A stretch of 64,000 nt of DNA, taken from the NCBI RefSeq assembly GCF_000368265.1, contig NZ_KB851219.1:2164484-2228483 (forward strand). Reading direction: 5' to 3'. Position numbers and translations under genes: made by a program. Numbering within the stretch: the stretch's first letter is position 1; every line of letters starts with the position of its first letter. Source of the stretch: Acinetobacter brisouisimilis (lineage in GTDB: Bacteria > Pseudomonadota > Gammaproteobacteria > Pseudomonadales > Moraxellaceae). Positions 44,988-57,263 of the stretch are shown piece by piece. Under the pieces are notes generated by a model, which saw only the letters and a list, made by a program, of their open reading frames with translations, did no database searches and was not told the origin of the DNA.

Positions 44988-45575
44988 TCAGAATGAAACT
45001 GTTGGTGCTTTGTCTACCCCTGTTTCAGCACTAAAGTTAGGGCGAGTTTTCATGCCGATCACTTTTGCTGTTAATGATTGTGGAAACTGACGTACATAGG
45101 TATTGTAATCCTGCACAGTTGAAATATAGCGTTTACGCGCGACTGCTATGCGATTTTCAGTTCCTTCGAGTTGCGCCTGCAAATCCAAAAATTGCTGATT
45201 GGCTTTTAAATCAGGATAGTTTTCTGAGACTGCAATTAAACGTGAGAGTGCTAAACCAAGTTGAGCTTGCGCCTGTTGGAATTTTTGAAAAGCGGCTGGG
45301 TCTTGTAAGGTTTGCGCATCGATTTTTAAACTTGCCACACTGGCGCGTGCTTGTGTGACTTGGACCAAAACATCTTTTTCATGTTTGGCATAGCCTTTCA
45401 CCACATTGACCAGATTTGGCACAAGATCGGCACGGCGCTGATACTGATTTTCAACTTCTGACCATGCTGCATTGACCGCCTCATCTTTGGCCTGCAAGCT
45501 GTTATAGCCACAGCCTGAAACCAGTAGCGTGGTGGCGAGCAAGATCGTCAATGCCATTCGTTTGATTAAGCTCAT
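44988..45575 (-). CDS. lemA: LemA family lipoprotein
   Basis: 195 residues with a lipoprotein signal: LLATTLLVSGC, with the lipobox Cys at about position 22. The LemA domain, a four-helix bundle, follows: NAAWSEVENQYQRRADLVPNLVNVVKGYAKHE and later ENRIAVARKRYISTVQDYNTYVRQFP. Role of LemA is not settled; it is usually paired with TPM-domain proteins, as here. First gene of lemA-TPM-TPM; transcription is on the minus strand downstream of the gltD terminator. Confidence 0.93.
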   Translation of the reverse strand: MSLIKRMALTILLATTLLVSGCGYNSLQAKDEAVNAAWSEVENQYQRRADLVPNLVNVVKGYAKHEKDVLVQVTQARASVASLKIDAQTLQDPAAFQKFQQAQAQLGLALSRLIAVSENYPDLKANQQFLDLQAQLEGTENRIAVARKRYISTVQDYNTYVRQFPQSLTAKVIGMKTRPNFSAETGVDKAPTVSF

Positions 45576-45658
45576 ATGTCATATCCGTATTATTGTTATT
45601 TAATATTTTCAATTTATTGTATGTGATTATTTTATCAACAGCCACTTTTTTATAGACA

Positions 45659-45687
45659 CAAAAAACCCCAATCGAAATTGGGGTTTT
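45659..45687 (-). terminator. rho-independent terminator of gltBD
   Basis: AAACCCCAAT / ATTGGGGTTT, a 10-bp stem with a tetraloop, followed on the minus strand by TTTTTTGTG. It lies 25 bases after the gltD stop. Confidence 0.92.
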
Positions 45688-45711
45688 GATGATATTCAGA
45701 TTTGATGCTAA

Positions 45712-47184
<1,473 letters not shown>

Positions 47185-47206
47185 CTATCAATCTTGAGTA
47201 GTGGAA

Positions 47207-50200
47207 TTATTGAGGATCAGCTTTCATTTTTTTCAACAAAGTCTGGAAGTTGGCAGCTTTTGGTTTCACTAACCAGAACTTACGACTGTAGAAATCAAAC
47301 TCATTGCGGATCTTATACGCCCAAGCACTACCTGTTTCAGCAATATGCTCATCCAGAATACGAAGCAAGAACTCTTGATGATCTTCCATCGATTCGGTTG
47401 AAATACGAGTCAAGTCAATCAACTCGTGGTTATAGTAGTCTACAAAGTCATTGTCAAGGTCAAGTACATAAGCAAAACCACCTGTCATACCTGCACCGAA
47501 GTTATGACCCACTTTACCCAGTACGGTTACGATACCACCTGTCATATATTCACAGCAGTGGTCGCCTGCACCTTCAATTACCGCAAACGCACCTGAGTTA
47601 CGTACTGCGAAACGTTCACCTGCAGTACCTGCTGCAAACAATTTACCGCCCGTTGCACCATACAAACAAGTGTTACCAATGATTGCGGTATTTTGGGTCT
47701 GGAATGGTGAACCTTTTGGTGGGAAGATCGACACACGGCCGCCTGCCATACCTTTACCAACATAGTCGTTAGCATCACCTTCAAGTTTGATATGTAAGCC
47801 GCCTGCGTTCCAAACACCGAGAGACTGACCTGCTGTACCTGTCAAGTTCAAGATGACAGGATGTGCTTCCATACTTAAATCACCATAACGACGTGCGATT
47901 TCGCCAGATAAACGTGCACCAATCGAACGGTCACAGTTGCTGACTGTATAAGAGAACTCGCCGCCTAGACCAGACTCAATCGCAGGAAGCGTTTCAGTGA
48001 TCATCTTCTCAGCCAATACACCTTTATCGAAAGGTTCATTACCCTGAACTTGGCAATACTGTGCTTTACCTTCAGCCGATGGATGTGAAGTCAACAATGC
48101 ACTTAAATCAAGGTGTGCATGTTTATCTGTTTCACCTGGCAACACTTCAAGCAAGTCAACACGACCAATCAAGTCTTTCAGTGAAGCAACGCCAAGTGCT
48201 GCCAACCATTCACGCGTTTCTTCAGCAATAAATTTGAAGAAGTTGATGAGCATTTCTGGTTCGCCAATATAGTGCTCTTGACGTAAATGATCTTGTTGAG
48301 TTGCGACACCAGTTGCACAGTTGTTCAAGTGACAAATACGTAGATATTTACAACCTAAAGCGATCATTGGTGTTGAACCGAAACCGAAGCTCTCAGCACC
48401 CAAAATTGCTGCCTTGATAACATCAAGACCAGTTTTTAAACCACCATCAGTTTGTACGCGTACTTTGCCACGCAAGTCGTTTACACGAAGTGCTTGATGC
48501 GCTTCAGACAGACCCAATTCCCATGGAGAACCCGCATGGTGAATTGAAGACAATGGTGATGCTGCTGTACCACCGTCATAACCTGAAATGGTAATGAAAT
48601 CAGCATAAGCTTTCGCAACACCTGCGGCAATCGTACCCACGCCCGGTTCAGATACCAGTTTCACTGATACCATCGCTTTTGGATTGACCTGTTTTAAGTC
48701 AAAGATGAGCTGTGACAAATCTTCAATTGAGTAAATGTCATGATGCGGTGGCGGAGAAATCAAGGTCACGCCTGGTACAGAGTAACGTAAACGCGCAATC
48801 AGACTGTTGACTTTACCACCTGGTAACTGACCACCTTCACCTGGTTTTGCACCTTGCGCCACTTTAATTTGCAACACTTCTGCTGAAGTTAAATATGCAG
48901 GTGTTACACCAAAACGACCAGACGCGATCTGTTTGATTTTCGAGTTACGAATCGTGCCGTAACGTGCAGGATCTTCACCGCCTTCACCCGAGTTCGAACG
49001 ACCACCGATGGTGTTCATGGCAATCGCAATCGCTTCATGCGCTTCAGGAGACAATGCACCCAAAGACATCCCCGCTGAGTCGAAGCGTGGAAGAATTTCT
49101 TCAACCGATTCAACTTGGTCCAGTGTAATCGAGTTCGTGGTTTTTAACTTGAATAAGTCACGGATCGTTGTGACTGGGCGGTTATTTACCAGTTCTGCAT
49201 ATTCTTTAAAGTCTTCGTATTTACCTGAACGTACAGACTTATGTAAGGCATTGATCACGTCTGGGTTAAACGCGTGATATTCCTTACCAAATACGAATTT
49301 CAACATACCGCCTTGGTCAATTGGCTTGCGGTTTTTCCACGCCGAATCAGCCAGTTTTTTCTGGTCATTTTCAAGATCAACAAATGTTGCACCCTGAATA
49401 CGGCTTGGTACACCTGTAAAGCACTGATCCACAACTTCTCGAGATAAACCAACTGCTTCAAACAATTGACCACCACGATAAGATGCAACGGTTGAAATCC
49501 CCATTTTAGAGAGAACTTTCAATAAGCCTTTTTCAATGCCTTTACGGAAGTTGGCTTGTGCGTGAATTGGGTCACCGAGCAACTCGCCTTTTGCAACCAA
49601 GTCATTGATCACATCATATGCCAAATATGGATAGATCGCTGTTGCACCGAAGCCCAAGATCACCGCAAACTGATGCGGGTCACGTGCAACTGCAGTTTCC
49701 AAAATCAAGTTCGCATCGGTACGCAAACCTGTTTTGCTTAAGTAATGATGAATCGCACCTGTTGCTAACACAGCATTGGCTGGTAAATAACCTTCACGGA
49801 TTTTCTTATCCGAAATCACCAATAAAGTTTTACCGTTACGAACAGCCTGTGCCGCTTCTTCACAAATACGTGTAATCGCAGCTTGCAAACCTTCAGATTC
49901 AGGATAGTTCAGGTCGATATCAGCAATCTCGTAACCTTTACGACCTAAAGTACGCAACTGATGCATTTTTGAATTTGTAAGCACTGGGCTTGAGATGATC
50001 AAACGATCAGCATGTTCAGGGCTTTGTTCAAATACGTTTTGCTCACGTCCCATACAAGTTTCAAGCGACATCACAATCGATTCACGTAATGGGTCGATTG
50101 GCGGGTTAGTCACCTGAGCAAACTGCTGACGGAAGAAATCGGATACATGGCGCACTTGACGTGACAATACTGCCATTGGGGTATCATCCCCCATTGAACC

Positions 50201-51688
50201 GACAGCTTCCTGACCACTTTCTGCAATCGGACGCAATAACTGATCACGTTCTTCAAAAGTGACCATAAACATTTTTTGCGCCGCTTTCAGCTGGTCACCT
50301 GTTAAGCCTTTATTACTTAAATGCTCTTCAAGCTCTGGACTACCTTGTAAACGCACCGCATTTTCACGTAACCACTGACGGTATGGACGCATTTTTTTCA
50401 GGTGGTTGTTTACATCACTGGTTTCAAGCAATTTACCTGTAACAGTGTCGATCACCAAGATTTGACCAGGTCCTACACGACCTTTTGAAATCACATCTTC
50501 AGGTTCGTAGTCCCAAACCCCAATTTCTGATGCAAGAGTCATGTAACCATTTTTGGTAATCACCCAACGTGCTGGGCGTAGACCGTTACGGTCAAGCATA
50601 CAAATCGCATGGCGACCATCCTGAATTACAAGACCTGCTGGGCCATCCCATGCTTCCATATGTTTTGAGTTAAACTCATAGAATGCACGTAAGTCTGCAT
50701 CTAAAGTTTCAACGTTTTGCCATGCTGGTGGTACAAGCATACGCAATGCACGGAACAAGTCCATACCACCGCCAACCAGAATCTCAAGCATATTATCGAG
50801 GCTTGAAGAATCTGAGCCTGTCAAGTTCACTAGCGGATTAAGCTCTGTTAAACCTGGCAATAACGGGTTTTCAAATTTTGGAGTACGCGCCAAAGCCCAG
50901 TTACGGTTTGCAGTAATGGTATTAATTTCACCATTATGAGCTAAATAACGGAATGGTTGAGCCAATTGCCAACGCGGTAATGTGTTGGTTGAGAAGCGTT
51001 GATGGAATACGACAATATGAGATTCTAAACGCTCATCGGCAAGGTCTGTATAGAAGTCAGCAATTGCTGCTGGCATCATTAAACCTTTATAACTAATGAC
51101 ATTTGAACTTAATGTTGTTACATAAAATGAAGCATCATTATATAATTTTTCTTCTGCACGACGGCGTGCCATGAACAGTTTGCGGTTGAATTCAACTTCG
51201 CTCACACCCATTGGGCAGTTTACAATCACTTGTTCAAATACAGGCAAAGATTGTAATGCAATCTCACCAAGTACTTCGGTATTGGTTGGCACAACACGCC
51301 AAGCCAGTACTCGTAAGCCTTCATCATCCAGCTCTTTGGTGAGCACATTTTTTGAATGTTGCGCTAAAGCAGGGTCAATATTTAGAAAAACAGTACCTAC
51401 AGCAAAAATTTCGCTTAAAGTTACATCACTGAGTTTCTTGGCTTCTTCGCGGAAAAAGGCTTTGGGCATGGCTAATAATAAGCCACATCCATCTCCGGTT
51501 TTACCATCGGCGGCAATCCCACCACGGTGCGTCATGCAACTTAAACTATGAATTGCAGTTTTCACAAGGTGATGACTGGCATCTCCCTGCATATGGGCAA
51601 TAAGCCCAAATCCACAGTTATCCTTAAACTCATCAGGTTGATATAAACCTTGAGCGGGAGCTACAGTATTTGGCGATGGCATGTGCAT
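47207..51688 (-). CDS. gltB: glutamate synthase large (alpha) subunit
   Basis: Converts 2-oxoglutarate and glutamine to two glutamates in ammonia assimilation. Domains: class II glutamine amidotransferase with catalytic C25 after a 24-residue propeptide ([10 protein letters not shown]); central domain; FMN-binding synthase domain ([19 protein letters not shown]) with the 3Fe-4S cysteines [12 protein letters not shown]; and the C-terminal beta-helix repeats rich in Gly-x-x-G ([13 protein letters not shown]). Length 1493 aa matches E. coli GltB (about 1486). AAGGG precedes the ATG. Together with gltD it forms the NADPH-GOGAT complex; downstream of the aroKB operon as in Pseudomonas. Confidence 0.98.
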   Translation of the reverse strand: MHMPSPNTVAPAQGLYQPDEFKDNCGFGLIAHMQGDASHHLVKTAIHSLSCMTHRGGIAADGKTGDGCGLLLAMPKAFFREEAKKLSDVTLSEIFAVGTVFLNIDPALAQHSKNVLTKELDDEGLRVLAWRVVPTNTEVLGEIALQSLPVFEQVIVNCPMGVSEVEFNRKLFMARRRAEEKLYNDASFYVTTLSSNVISYKGLMMPAAIADFYTDLADERLESHIVVFHQRFSTNTLPRWQLAQPFRYLAHNGEINTITANRNWALARTPKFENPLLPGLTELNPLVNLTGSDSSSLDNMLEILVGGGMDLFRALRMLVPPAWQNVETLDADLRAFYEFNSKHMEAWDGPAGLVIQDGRHAICMLDRNGLRPARWVITKNGYMTLASEIGVWDYEPEDVISKGRVGPGQILVIDTVTGKLLETSDVNNHLKKMRPYRQWLRENAVRLQGSPELEEHLSNKGLTGDQLKAAQKMFMVTFEERDQLLRPIAESGQEAVGSMGDDTPMAVLSRQVRHVSDFFRQQFAQVTNPPIDPLRESIVMSLETCMGREQNVFEQSPEHADRLIISSPVLTNSKMHQLRTLGRKGYEIADIDLNYPESEGLQAAITRICEEAAQAVRNGKTLLVISDKKIREGYLPANAVLATGAIHHYLSKTGLRTDANLILETAVARDPHQFAVILGFGATAIYPYLAYDVINDLVAKGELLGDPIHAQANFRKGIEKGLLKVLSKMGISTVASYRGGQLFEAVGLSREVVDQCFTGVPSRIQGATFVDLENDQKKLADSAWKNRKPIDQGGMLKFVFGKEYHAFNPDVINALHKSVRSGKYEDFKEYAELVNNRPVTTIRDLFKLKTTNSITLDQVESVEEILPRFDSAGMSLGALSPEAHEAIAIAMNTIGGRSNSGEGGEDPARYGTIRNSKIKQIASGRFGVTPAYLTSAEVLQIKVAQGAKPGEGGQLPGGKVNSLIARLRYSVPGVTLISPPPHHDIYSIEDLSQLIFDLKQVNPKAMVSVKLVSEPGVGTIAAGVAKAYADFITISGYDGGTAASPLSSIHHAGSPWELGLSEAHQALRVNDLRGKVRVQTDGGLKTGLDVIKAAILGAESFGFGSTPMIALGCKYLRICHLNNCATGVATQQDHLRQEHYIGEPEMLINFFKFIAEETREWLAALGVASLKDLIGRVDLLEVLPGETDKHAHLDLSALLTSHPSAEGKAQYCQVQGNEPFDKGVLAEKMITETLPAIESGLGGEFSYTVSNCDRSIGARLSGEIARRYGDLSMEAHPVILNLTGTAGQSLGVWNAGGLHIKLEGDANDYVGKGMAGGRVSIFPPKGSPFQTQNTAIIGNTCLYGATGGKLFAAGTAGERFAVRNSGAFAVIEGAGDHCCEYMTGGIVTVLGKVGHNFGAGMTGGFAYVLDLDNDFVDYYNHELIDLTRISTESMEDHQEFLLRILDEHIAETGSAWAYKIRNEFDFYSRKFWLVKPKAANFQTLLKKMKADPQ

Positions 51689-52167
51689 AGCGTACCCTTC
51701 TTTTCAACATTGCTCGAATGAGCATTACATATTTCAAATTCCCTTGGCGGCTTAGGCCTCAGACCTCGCAGCAAGCGCGCAGACAGCTCTCAAGAATAGC
51801 CTTTTTTAGACTAATCTTGCATTACTTTTGTGACAAAAATATGCTTTTTCTGCGTGACACTTTGGTCGTGTCTGGACTGGAAGCTATTACGCCCACATTG
51901 AATCTCTTTGCTCCAAAATAAGGACAATTAACTCAACTCATGCACCATTTAAGCAAAAAATATGCCAAACAATACAATTAACATATAAAGTTCTTATATT
52001 TCATATAAATAAACTTAAAAAACATCACAAATCAGCTTTAACATTCTTAAAATTACGCACCATTTTTGTGCATTATTTGTATCTTGATTATTTTTTGCCT
52101 TATTTTAGAACTTTTTTCACACAGTTAGTTTTTTTTAAGTTGCACCAAAATATAGCATTTTGAATTT
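51689..52167 (-). promoter_or_regulatory. upstream region of gltB
   Basis: 479 AT-rich bases between the SPOR gene and gltB, with no credible gene on either strand. On the minus strand TTGTCA (51836-51831) and TAGTCT (51813-51808) are 17 bases apart and could be a gltB promoter with a 110-base leader; the -10 match is poor. No repeat or strong hairpin seen. I see no clear Lrp or NtrC site. Confidence 0.4.
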
Positions 52168-52950
52168 TTAACGTGGTACTGAAGCCTCTAAACCTGCTGA
52201 CTGGGTCACACTCACCACATTCCCATCCCGATCATGACGGGTAATTGTCGTTTGCAAAGCATGGGAAACAGGCGCAACAACAGATGCCGACTTGGCTTTA
52301 GGCACAATCGCAGGTGGAGGTATCACTGCTGGCTCTAACTGGATGGAATAGAGCTTCTGATTTGACAGCTCTTCTGCTCCCATATCATTTACCCAGTCAG
52401 TATAATCTTTAAATTGCACTATTTTTGGGTGAATCGATTTAGGTAAACCTAAATTTAACGACTGTAACTGCTGCTCAGCATCAGCCTCTCCAGTATAGAC
52501 ACCATAAAGCAAAACATAGCGCTCGGGTTGATGCTCAGCAGCCAAACGCAAATAAGTAAATTTATTACGATCTGGTCGTTTGTCTAGAAAATCTAGAATG
52601 ATTTCCTCTTTACTAGTTACAAAAAGTTCCAGACTATAATTGTTTAGATTTTCCTGAAGAAAATGTGTACCACGAAATTCAGCACTATGCTGACCAGAAG
52701 CAACTACACGTGTCGTTTGTTGCAATGGACGCACTTCATTGACCATCACGCCCAAATTTGGAATTGCAGATAATTTTTCAGCCTGAAACTGCGGCTGAAC
52801 ATCTTCTTCAACAGGTGTAGTAGAAGCTTGTTTTAATGGCTGTATATTGATTAAAAATAAACAAGCACCAGCAACCACCAAGCAGACTCCCCCACCGATC
52901 AATAAAATTCGACGTATTATGGTTGTATCTGCAGGGTGCTGTTCTAACAT
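52168..52950 (-). CDS. SPOR-domain membrane protein (DamX-like position)
   Basis: 260 aa. One transmembrane helix (about 12-34: RRILLIGGGVCLVVAGACLF) with a short cytoplasmic start, then a periplasmic part containing a SPOR-type domain (about 103-190: YSLELFVTSKEEIILDFL, YVLLYGVYTGEADAEQQL), which binds peptidoglycan with denuded glycan strands. The C-terminal tail is Pro/Ala/Ser-rich. It follows aroB by two bases, the place of damX in E. coli and of the corresponding gene in Pseudomonas. Probably division or cell wall related; the sequence is too divergent to name it damX with confidence. Confidence 0.85.
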   Translation of the reverse strand: MLEQHPADTTIIRRILLIGGGVCLVVAGACLFLINIQPLKQASTTPVEEDVQPQFQAEKLSAIPNLGVMVNEVRPLQQTTRVVASGQHSAEFRGTHFLQENLNNYSLELFVTSKEEIILDFLDKRPDRNKFTYLRLAAEHQPERYVLLYGVYTGEADAEQQLQSLNLGLPKSIHPKIVQFKDYTDWVNDMGAEELSNQKLYSIQLEPAVIPPPAIVPKAKSASVVAPVSHALQTTITRHDRDGNVVSVTQSAGLEASVPR

Positions 52951-52952
52951 GC

Positions 52953-54038
52953 TTATGCCTTTTCCTGATTTGCCAAAATTGCCTGCTGCATTAACTCGAC
53001 ATCAAAGTCTTTAGTAATGATTGCCTGCCCCAATTGACGCATTAATACTAAACGCAACTGTCCATTCAAAACTTTTTTATCATGTGACATAAATGATAAA
53101 AATTCATCGAGTGGAATTGCAGGGCATTTTATCGGTAACTTGGCACGCTGAATAATATTTTTTGTGCGCGTAACATCTGCTTCAGAAAGCCAGCCTAAAC
53201 GCCACGATAAATCCGCAGCCATGACCATCCCCGTTGCAACGGCCTCGCCATGCAACCAAACACCATAACCCAGATAAGATTCAATCGCATGACCAAATGT
53301 ATGACCCAGATTAAGTAATGCACGCTCACCTTGCTCTTTTTCATCATTGGCAACAATACGTGCTTTATGGGTACAAGAGCGATAAACCGCTTCAGCAAGT
53401 AAAGTTTCATCTCCTTCAACAAGTGCATCAATATGCTGTTCAAGCCATATCAAAAATTCAACATCACCCAAAAGTGCATATTTAATCACTTCTGCCAAAC
53501 CCGCAGATAATTCGCGTGGTGGTAATGTTTTGAGCTGCGCCATATCAGCAAGGACAACTTGTGGCTGCTTAAATGCCCCAATCATGTTCTTACCTAATGG
53601 ATGATTAATCCCTGTTTTTCCACCAACACTTGAGTCCACCTGAGAAAGTAAGGTAGTTGGCACTTGTATAAAATACACACCACGTTGGAAACTGGCGGCT
53701 GCAAAACCCGCCATATCACCAATGACACCACCACCCAATGCAAGTACAGTACAATCGCGGTTAAAACCAGATGACAATAACGCATCAAAAATCAGATTAA
53801 GATGCTCAATATTTTTATACTGCTCGCCGTCTGGCAAAATACAATGTGCAACCGTTTTACCTAAATTGTGTAATGCTTGCTCATAATGCTGCAAATATAG
53901 AGGCGCAACCGTATCATTTGAGACAATCATGACTTGCTTACCCAAAACATAAGGTGCTAGTAACTGCTCAGGGTCAAGTTGACTACCAATATAGATCGGG
54001 TAACGACGATCACCCAATTCGACATATAACGTTTGCAT
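52953..54038 (-). CDS. aroB: 3-dehydroquinate synthase
   Basis: Second shikimate pathway enzyme: converts DAHP to 3-dehydroquinate using NAD+ and a divalent metal. Seen: [54 protein letters not shown], the metal-ligand region [12 protein letters not shown] (Glu) and [12 protein letters not shown] plus [11 protein letters not shown] (His residues). Length 361 aa is normal. Operon order aroK-aroB-SPOR; aroK ends 18 bases upstream. Confidence 0.97.
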   Translation of the reverse strand: MQTLYVELGDRRYPIYIGSQLDPEQLLAPYVLGKQVMIVSNDTVAPLYLQHYEQALHNLGKTVAHCILPDGEQYKNIEHLNLIFDALLSSGFNRDCTVLALGGGVIGDMAGFAAASFQRGVYFIQVPTTLLSQVDSSVGGKTGINHPLGKNMIGAFKQPQVVLADMAQLKTLPPRELSAGLAEVIKYALLGDVEFLIWLEQHIDALVEGDETLLAEAVYRSCTHKARIVANDEKEQGERALLNLGHTFGHAIESYLGYGVWLHGEAVATGMVMAADLSWRLGWLSEADVTRTKNIIQRAKLPIKCPAIPLDEFLSFMSHDKKVLNGQLRLVLMRQLGQAIITKDFDVELMQQAILANQEKA

Positions 54039-54056
54039 ATTAAAACCAGAAAATAT

Positions 54057-54599
54057 TTAAATTGAATAATTTACAGCAATATCCTTCAGGATTTTTTGCG
54101 CCAGTTCCCGAGCGCCTCCCTGATGAGTATCAATCACATAGTGTGCAATTTCCCGATACAAAGGATCGCGCAAAGTCAGTAAATCTTGCAGGCGTTTTTC
54201 GGGGTTTTCGACTTGTAACAAAGGACGGTTTTTATCACGGTAGGTTCGTTGCAACTGTACTTCTACAGGTGCAAATAAATAAACCACAATGCCTCGTTGA
54301 TGCAAGGCATTGCGATTTGGCAATTGAGTAACAACTCCACCGCCTGTTGCGAGCACCAAATTAGAACGTCTGGTCAATTCATCAATGACCAACTGTTCTC
54401 GCTGACGAAAACCCAGTTCACCTTCTTTTTCAAAAATCCAAGGAATCGAAGCACCTGTTTTTCGCTCAATTTCGTGATCACTATCGACAAACTCACGACC
54501 TAACAGTTCTGCAAGATGTCGACCAACAGTCGTCTTTCCAGCCCCCATGGGCCCTACCAAGTAAATATTTGGCAGGGTATTGAATGCTTTGTTTGGCAA
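54057..54599 (-). CDS. aroK: shikimate kinase
   Basis: Phosphorylates shikimate at the 3-OH. The P-loop is GPMGAGKTTVGRHL (about 16-29), the shikimate-binding DSDHEIERKTG and GFRQRE and the LATGGGVV motif follow, with RDKNRPLL in the lid. Length 180 aa. The start codon is TTG at 54599, with GGTGG upstream; the next in-frame ATG is inside the P-loop, so no ATG start is possible. pilQ lies 35 bases before it. Part of the pilMNOPQ-aroKB arrangement. Confidence 0.95.
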   Translation of the reverse strand: MPNKAFNTLPNIYLVGPMGAGKTTVGRHLAELLGREFVDSDHEIERKTGASIPWIFEKEGELGFRQREQLVIDELTRRSNLVLATGGGVVTQLPNRNALHQRGIVVYLFAPVEVQLQRTYRDKNRPLLQVENPEKRLQDLLTLRDPLYREIAHYVIDTHQGGARELAQKILKDIAVNYSI

Positions 54600-54634
54600 G
54601 GAGCCACCTTCTCAATTACAGCAATAATTTTATA

Positions 54635-56722
54635 TTAATGATTTCTAGAAACAGTGTCATCTACAATTCGTGGTGTAATAAAAATCAGTAACTCATTCTT
54701 GCTATCACTCGTGGTCTTCGTCTTAAATATATTACCTATCCAAGGCAAGTCACCCAAGAACGGAACTTTATTGACATCATTTTGATGAGTATCTTCATAA
54801 ATACCACCAAGCACTACAGTTTCACCATTATTCACCAAGACATTGGTTTGCAAAGCATTGGTATCAATTACATAACCCGCACTTGTTAATGACCCTACTG
54901 TATCCTTGGTAATCTTCAACTTCATTTGAACATTACCATCTGGGGTAATACTTGGGGTGACATTTAACTCAAGATTAGCATCCTGAAAAGTTGTGGTGGT
55001 TCCAGAGTTGGAGCTGGTTGTTGAATATGGAATTTTCGTACCAGACTTAATAATCGCTTCCTGCTTATCACCTGTCATGACTTTTGGTGTTGAAATCACT
55101 TCACCCTGACCATCCGCCTGTAATGCAGAAAGCTCTAAAGTCAGTAAGCTATCAGCAGTATTAATTAAACCAAAAGCAATACTTGCAGGACTAGAACCTG
55201 TACTTGAACTAGATGCGCCCAAGTCTACGTTTAAGTTATTCGTAATTTTATCATTGGTACCTGCATATTTATTATTGTGCAGCGTATAAAGATTACTTGT
55301 ATTACTGGCGACAGTAGTACTACCGTCGGAGAAGAAGCCCCATTTTACCCCAATTGACTTAGAGAAAGTTGTTGTTGCACGGACAATACGTGCTTCGATC
55401 ATGACTTGCTTCACTGGTATGTCTATTTGTTTCACAAGACCTCTAAGTTGTTCAATCTTCTCAGCAGTATCATTAATAATCACAGTATTTGTGCGAGAAT
55501 CTGTCACAATTGAACCACGACTGCTTAATAAAGAACGCATACCTGCACTTATAGTTTGGATATTTTCAGCTTTCACATAATTCAACTGCATGGTTTCAGT
55601 CTGTAATGGCTCAAGTTTAACAGACTGAGCATATGCCTTAGCGGCATCTTCTTCTGATTTAAGTAGCTCTGGAACAGGAGCAACCCAAATCACATTACCA
55701 TTTCTACGTTTATCTAAGTTCTTGGATTTCATAATAATGTCGAGAGCCTGATCCCAAGGAACATCCTTAAGGCGTAAAGTAATATTACCCTGAACACTAT
55801 CCGAAGCCACAATATTCACGCCAGTAAAATCAGCCAGTAACTGTAAAACTCGGCGCACTTCAATATCTTGGAAATCCAAAGAAATCTTTTTGCCAGTGTA
55901 TGTATGACCTAGGTGAGGCTGGGCATTTACTGTTGTCGTTTCTTTTTTAGCGACACTAATAATTAAACGGTTATCGGTTTGATATGCCATATAATCAAAG
56001 CTACCATTTGCCTGAATATTAATGACCCCATTGCGCCCTTCATTAAAAGCATCTACAGAGGATACTGGCGTTGAAAAATCATTCACATTTAAGCGACGAG
56101 CCAATCCTGTCGGAATTTTATTACCAAGAAAACGCACAACAATTTTACTGCCTTGTTGTTTCACATCGACAGGCGTATTTGGATTCGACAAATCAATCAC
56201 AACTTGCCCTTCACCTTTATTGCCTCGATGAAAGTCAACATTACTCACACCTTGAGAAGGTGGAATGATGGCTGGAGCAATATTTTCTAATTGTGGTGTA
56301 GAAGCATTATTAATTTTTAAAATAAAAGTATTACCTTCTACACGCGTGGTAAATGCACCTGCTTTTTTGAGATTAACAGTCAGGCGAGCACGCTGCGCAT
56401 CTGCTACCAAATCTACAGAACTTGCCTCAGTCGTTGAAACAGGAATTGAACTTTGCTTGAGCGTTTGTGTTACTTTATCAAAGTCCAGAATCAAACGTGA
56501 TGGCTGATCAACCTGATAAGCTTGTGGTTGTGGTGGCAAGCCATTAAACATGACACGAATTTCAGTACCCTGTCCAGGAATTTGCAAAGGCACAACATTC
56601 GTAATTGCAACAGCAGCATTTGCAATCTGAACCATTGCCATTGCTACAGTACCTAAAGCAAATTGATGAATAAATGGCTTCATTCGTTGCGTATCCCCAA
56701 ATTTTTTTACAGATTTTTTCAT
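54635..56722 (-). CDS. pilQ: type IV pilus secretin PilQ
   Basis: Outer-membrane secretin channel for type IV pili. A signal peptide (about residues 20-37: HQFALGTVAMAMVQIANA) follows an unusually long basic start; AMIN domains occupy about 40-260, then STN/N0 (SLDFQDIEVRRVLQLLADFTG), the N1 domain (AENIQTISAGMRSLLSSRGS) and the C-terminal secretin domain (about 450-690: GEVISTPKVMTGDKQEAII, NNGETVVLGGIYED, VPFLGDLPWIGNIFK). GGGGA stands about nine bases before the ATG at 56722; a later ATG at 56683 gives a shorter leader and is possible. Length 695 aa. 16 bases after pilP. Confidence 0.95.
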   Translation of the reverse strand: MKKSVKKFGDTQRMKPFIHQFALGTVAMAMVQIANAAVAITNVVPLQIPGQGTEIRVMFNGLPPQPQAYQVDQPSRLILDFDKVTQTLKQSSIPVSTTEASSVDLVADAQRARLTVNLKKAGAFTTRVEGNTFILKINNASTPQLENIAPAIIPPSQGVSNVDFHRGNKGEGQVVIDLSNPNTPVDVKQQGSKIVVRFLGNKIPTGLARRLNVNDFSTPVSSVDAFNEGRNGVINIQANGSFDYMAYQTDNRLIISVAKKETTTVNAQPHLGHTYTGKKISLDFQDIEVRRVLQLLADFTGVNIVASDSVQGNITLRLKDVPWDQALDIIMKSKNLDKRRNGNVIWVAPVPELLKSEEDAAKAYAQSVKLEPLQTETMQLNYVKAENIQTISAGMRSLLSSRGSIVTDSRTNTVIINDTAEKIEQLRGLVKQIDIPVKQVMIEARIVRATTTFSKSIGVKWGFFSDGSTTVASNTSNLYTLHNNKYAGTNDKITNNLNVDLGASSSSTGSSPASIAFGLINTADSLLTLELSALQADGQGEVISTPKVMTGDKQEAIIKSGTKIPYSTTSSNSGTTTTFQDANLELNVTPSITPDGNVQMKLKITKDTVGSLTSAGYVIDTNALQTNVLVNNGETVVLGGIYEDTHQNDVNKVPFLGDLPWIGNIFKTKTTSDSKNELLIFITPRIVDDTVSRNH

Positions 56723-56738
56723 ATTATTATTCCCCAAA

Positions 56739-57263
56739 TTATGCTGCAGGTCCGATGAGTACAAGACTACGTGGTCGTTCAATATAACCATCTCGACCAT
56801 CTGAAACAATCTCAATCAAGTCAATCTGAGTTGGCGTAATTTTAGTAATACGCCCTTGATTGAGCCCCATGTAGCTTCCAACATGCACTTGTTCAACCTG
56901 TTTATCTGGAGTTTGAATCAACCCCAAAATTTGCCCATTCGCATTACGCATACTACCTTTAAACGTAATTGACTCTAATGCAAAACTTTCCAAAGGTTGT
57001 GGTTGACGTGAGAAATCTGGATAAACTCGCTTGCCCGCCATAATTTTCAACTCAGTATACAAAGACTGAGGTAAGAATGGGCTGCGTAAGTTTTGTGCTG
57101 CATACTCAAACTGTGGCACAGGTTCAAAAACTGGTGCAGGTTTAATCGGTGCTGGCGGTTCACTCCGAATTTTCGCCATTTCCTCATTGACAACATCAAT
57201 ACGAGAACTACAACCCACCACCAGAAAAACTGGCAACAAAGCAATAATAAAATACTTATTCAT
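56739..57263 (-). CDS. pilP: type IV pilus inner-membrane lipoprotein PilP
   Basis: Lipoprotein that ties PilN/PilO to the secretin. The lipobox LVVGC places the lipidated Cys at 18, followed by a Pro-rich flexible linker (SEPPAPIKPAPVFEPVPQ) and a small beta domain (about 85-170: LESFALESITFKGSMRNANG) that binds the PilQ N0 domain. Length 174 aa is typical. The ATG overlaps the pilO stop (TAATG). Fourth gene of pilMNOPQ. Confidence 0.95.
   Translation of the reverse strand: MNKYFIIALLPVFLVVGCSSRIDVVNEEMAKIRSEPPAPIKPAPVFEPVPQFEYAAQNLRSPFLPQSLYTELKIMAGKRVYPDFSRQPQPLESFALESITFKGSMRNANGQILGLIQTPDKQVEQVHVGSYMGLNQGRITKITPTQIDLIEIVSDGRDGYIERPRSLVLIGPAA

Noticed and set aside
47207..51688. Several open frames of 60-126 codons antisense to gltB
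   Set aside because: They follow the codon pattern of gltB on the opposite strand, show no family motifs and have no ribosome binding sites.
56723..56815. Upstream extension of pilQ to 56815
   Set aside because: It overlaps the end of pilP in another frame and has no Shine-Dalgarno; GGGGA before 56722 is better and follows the pilP stop.
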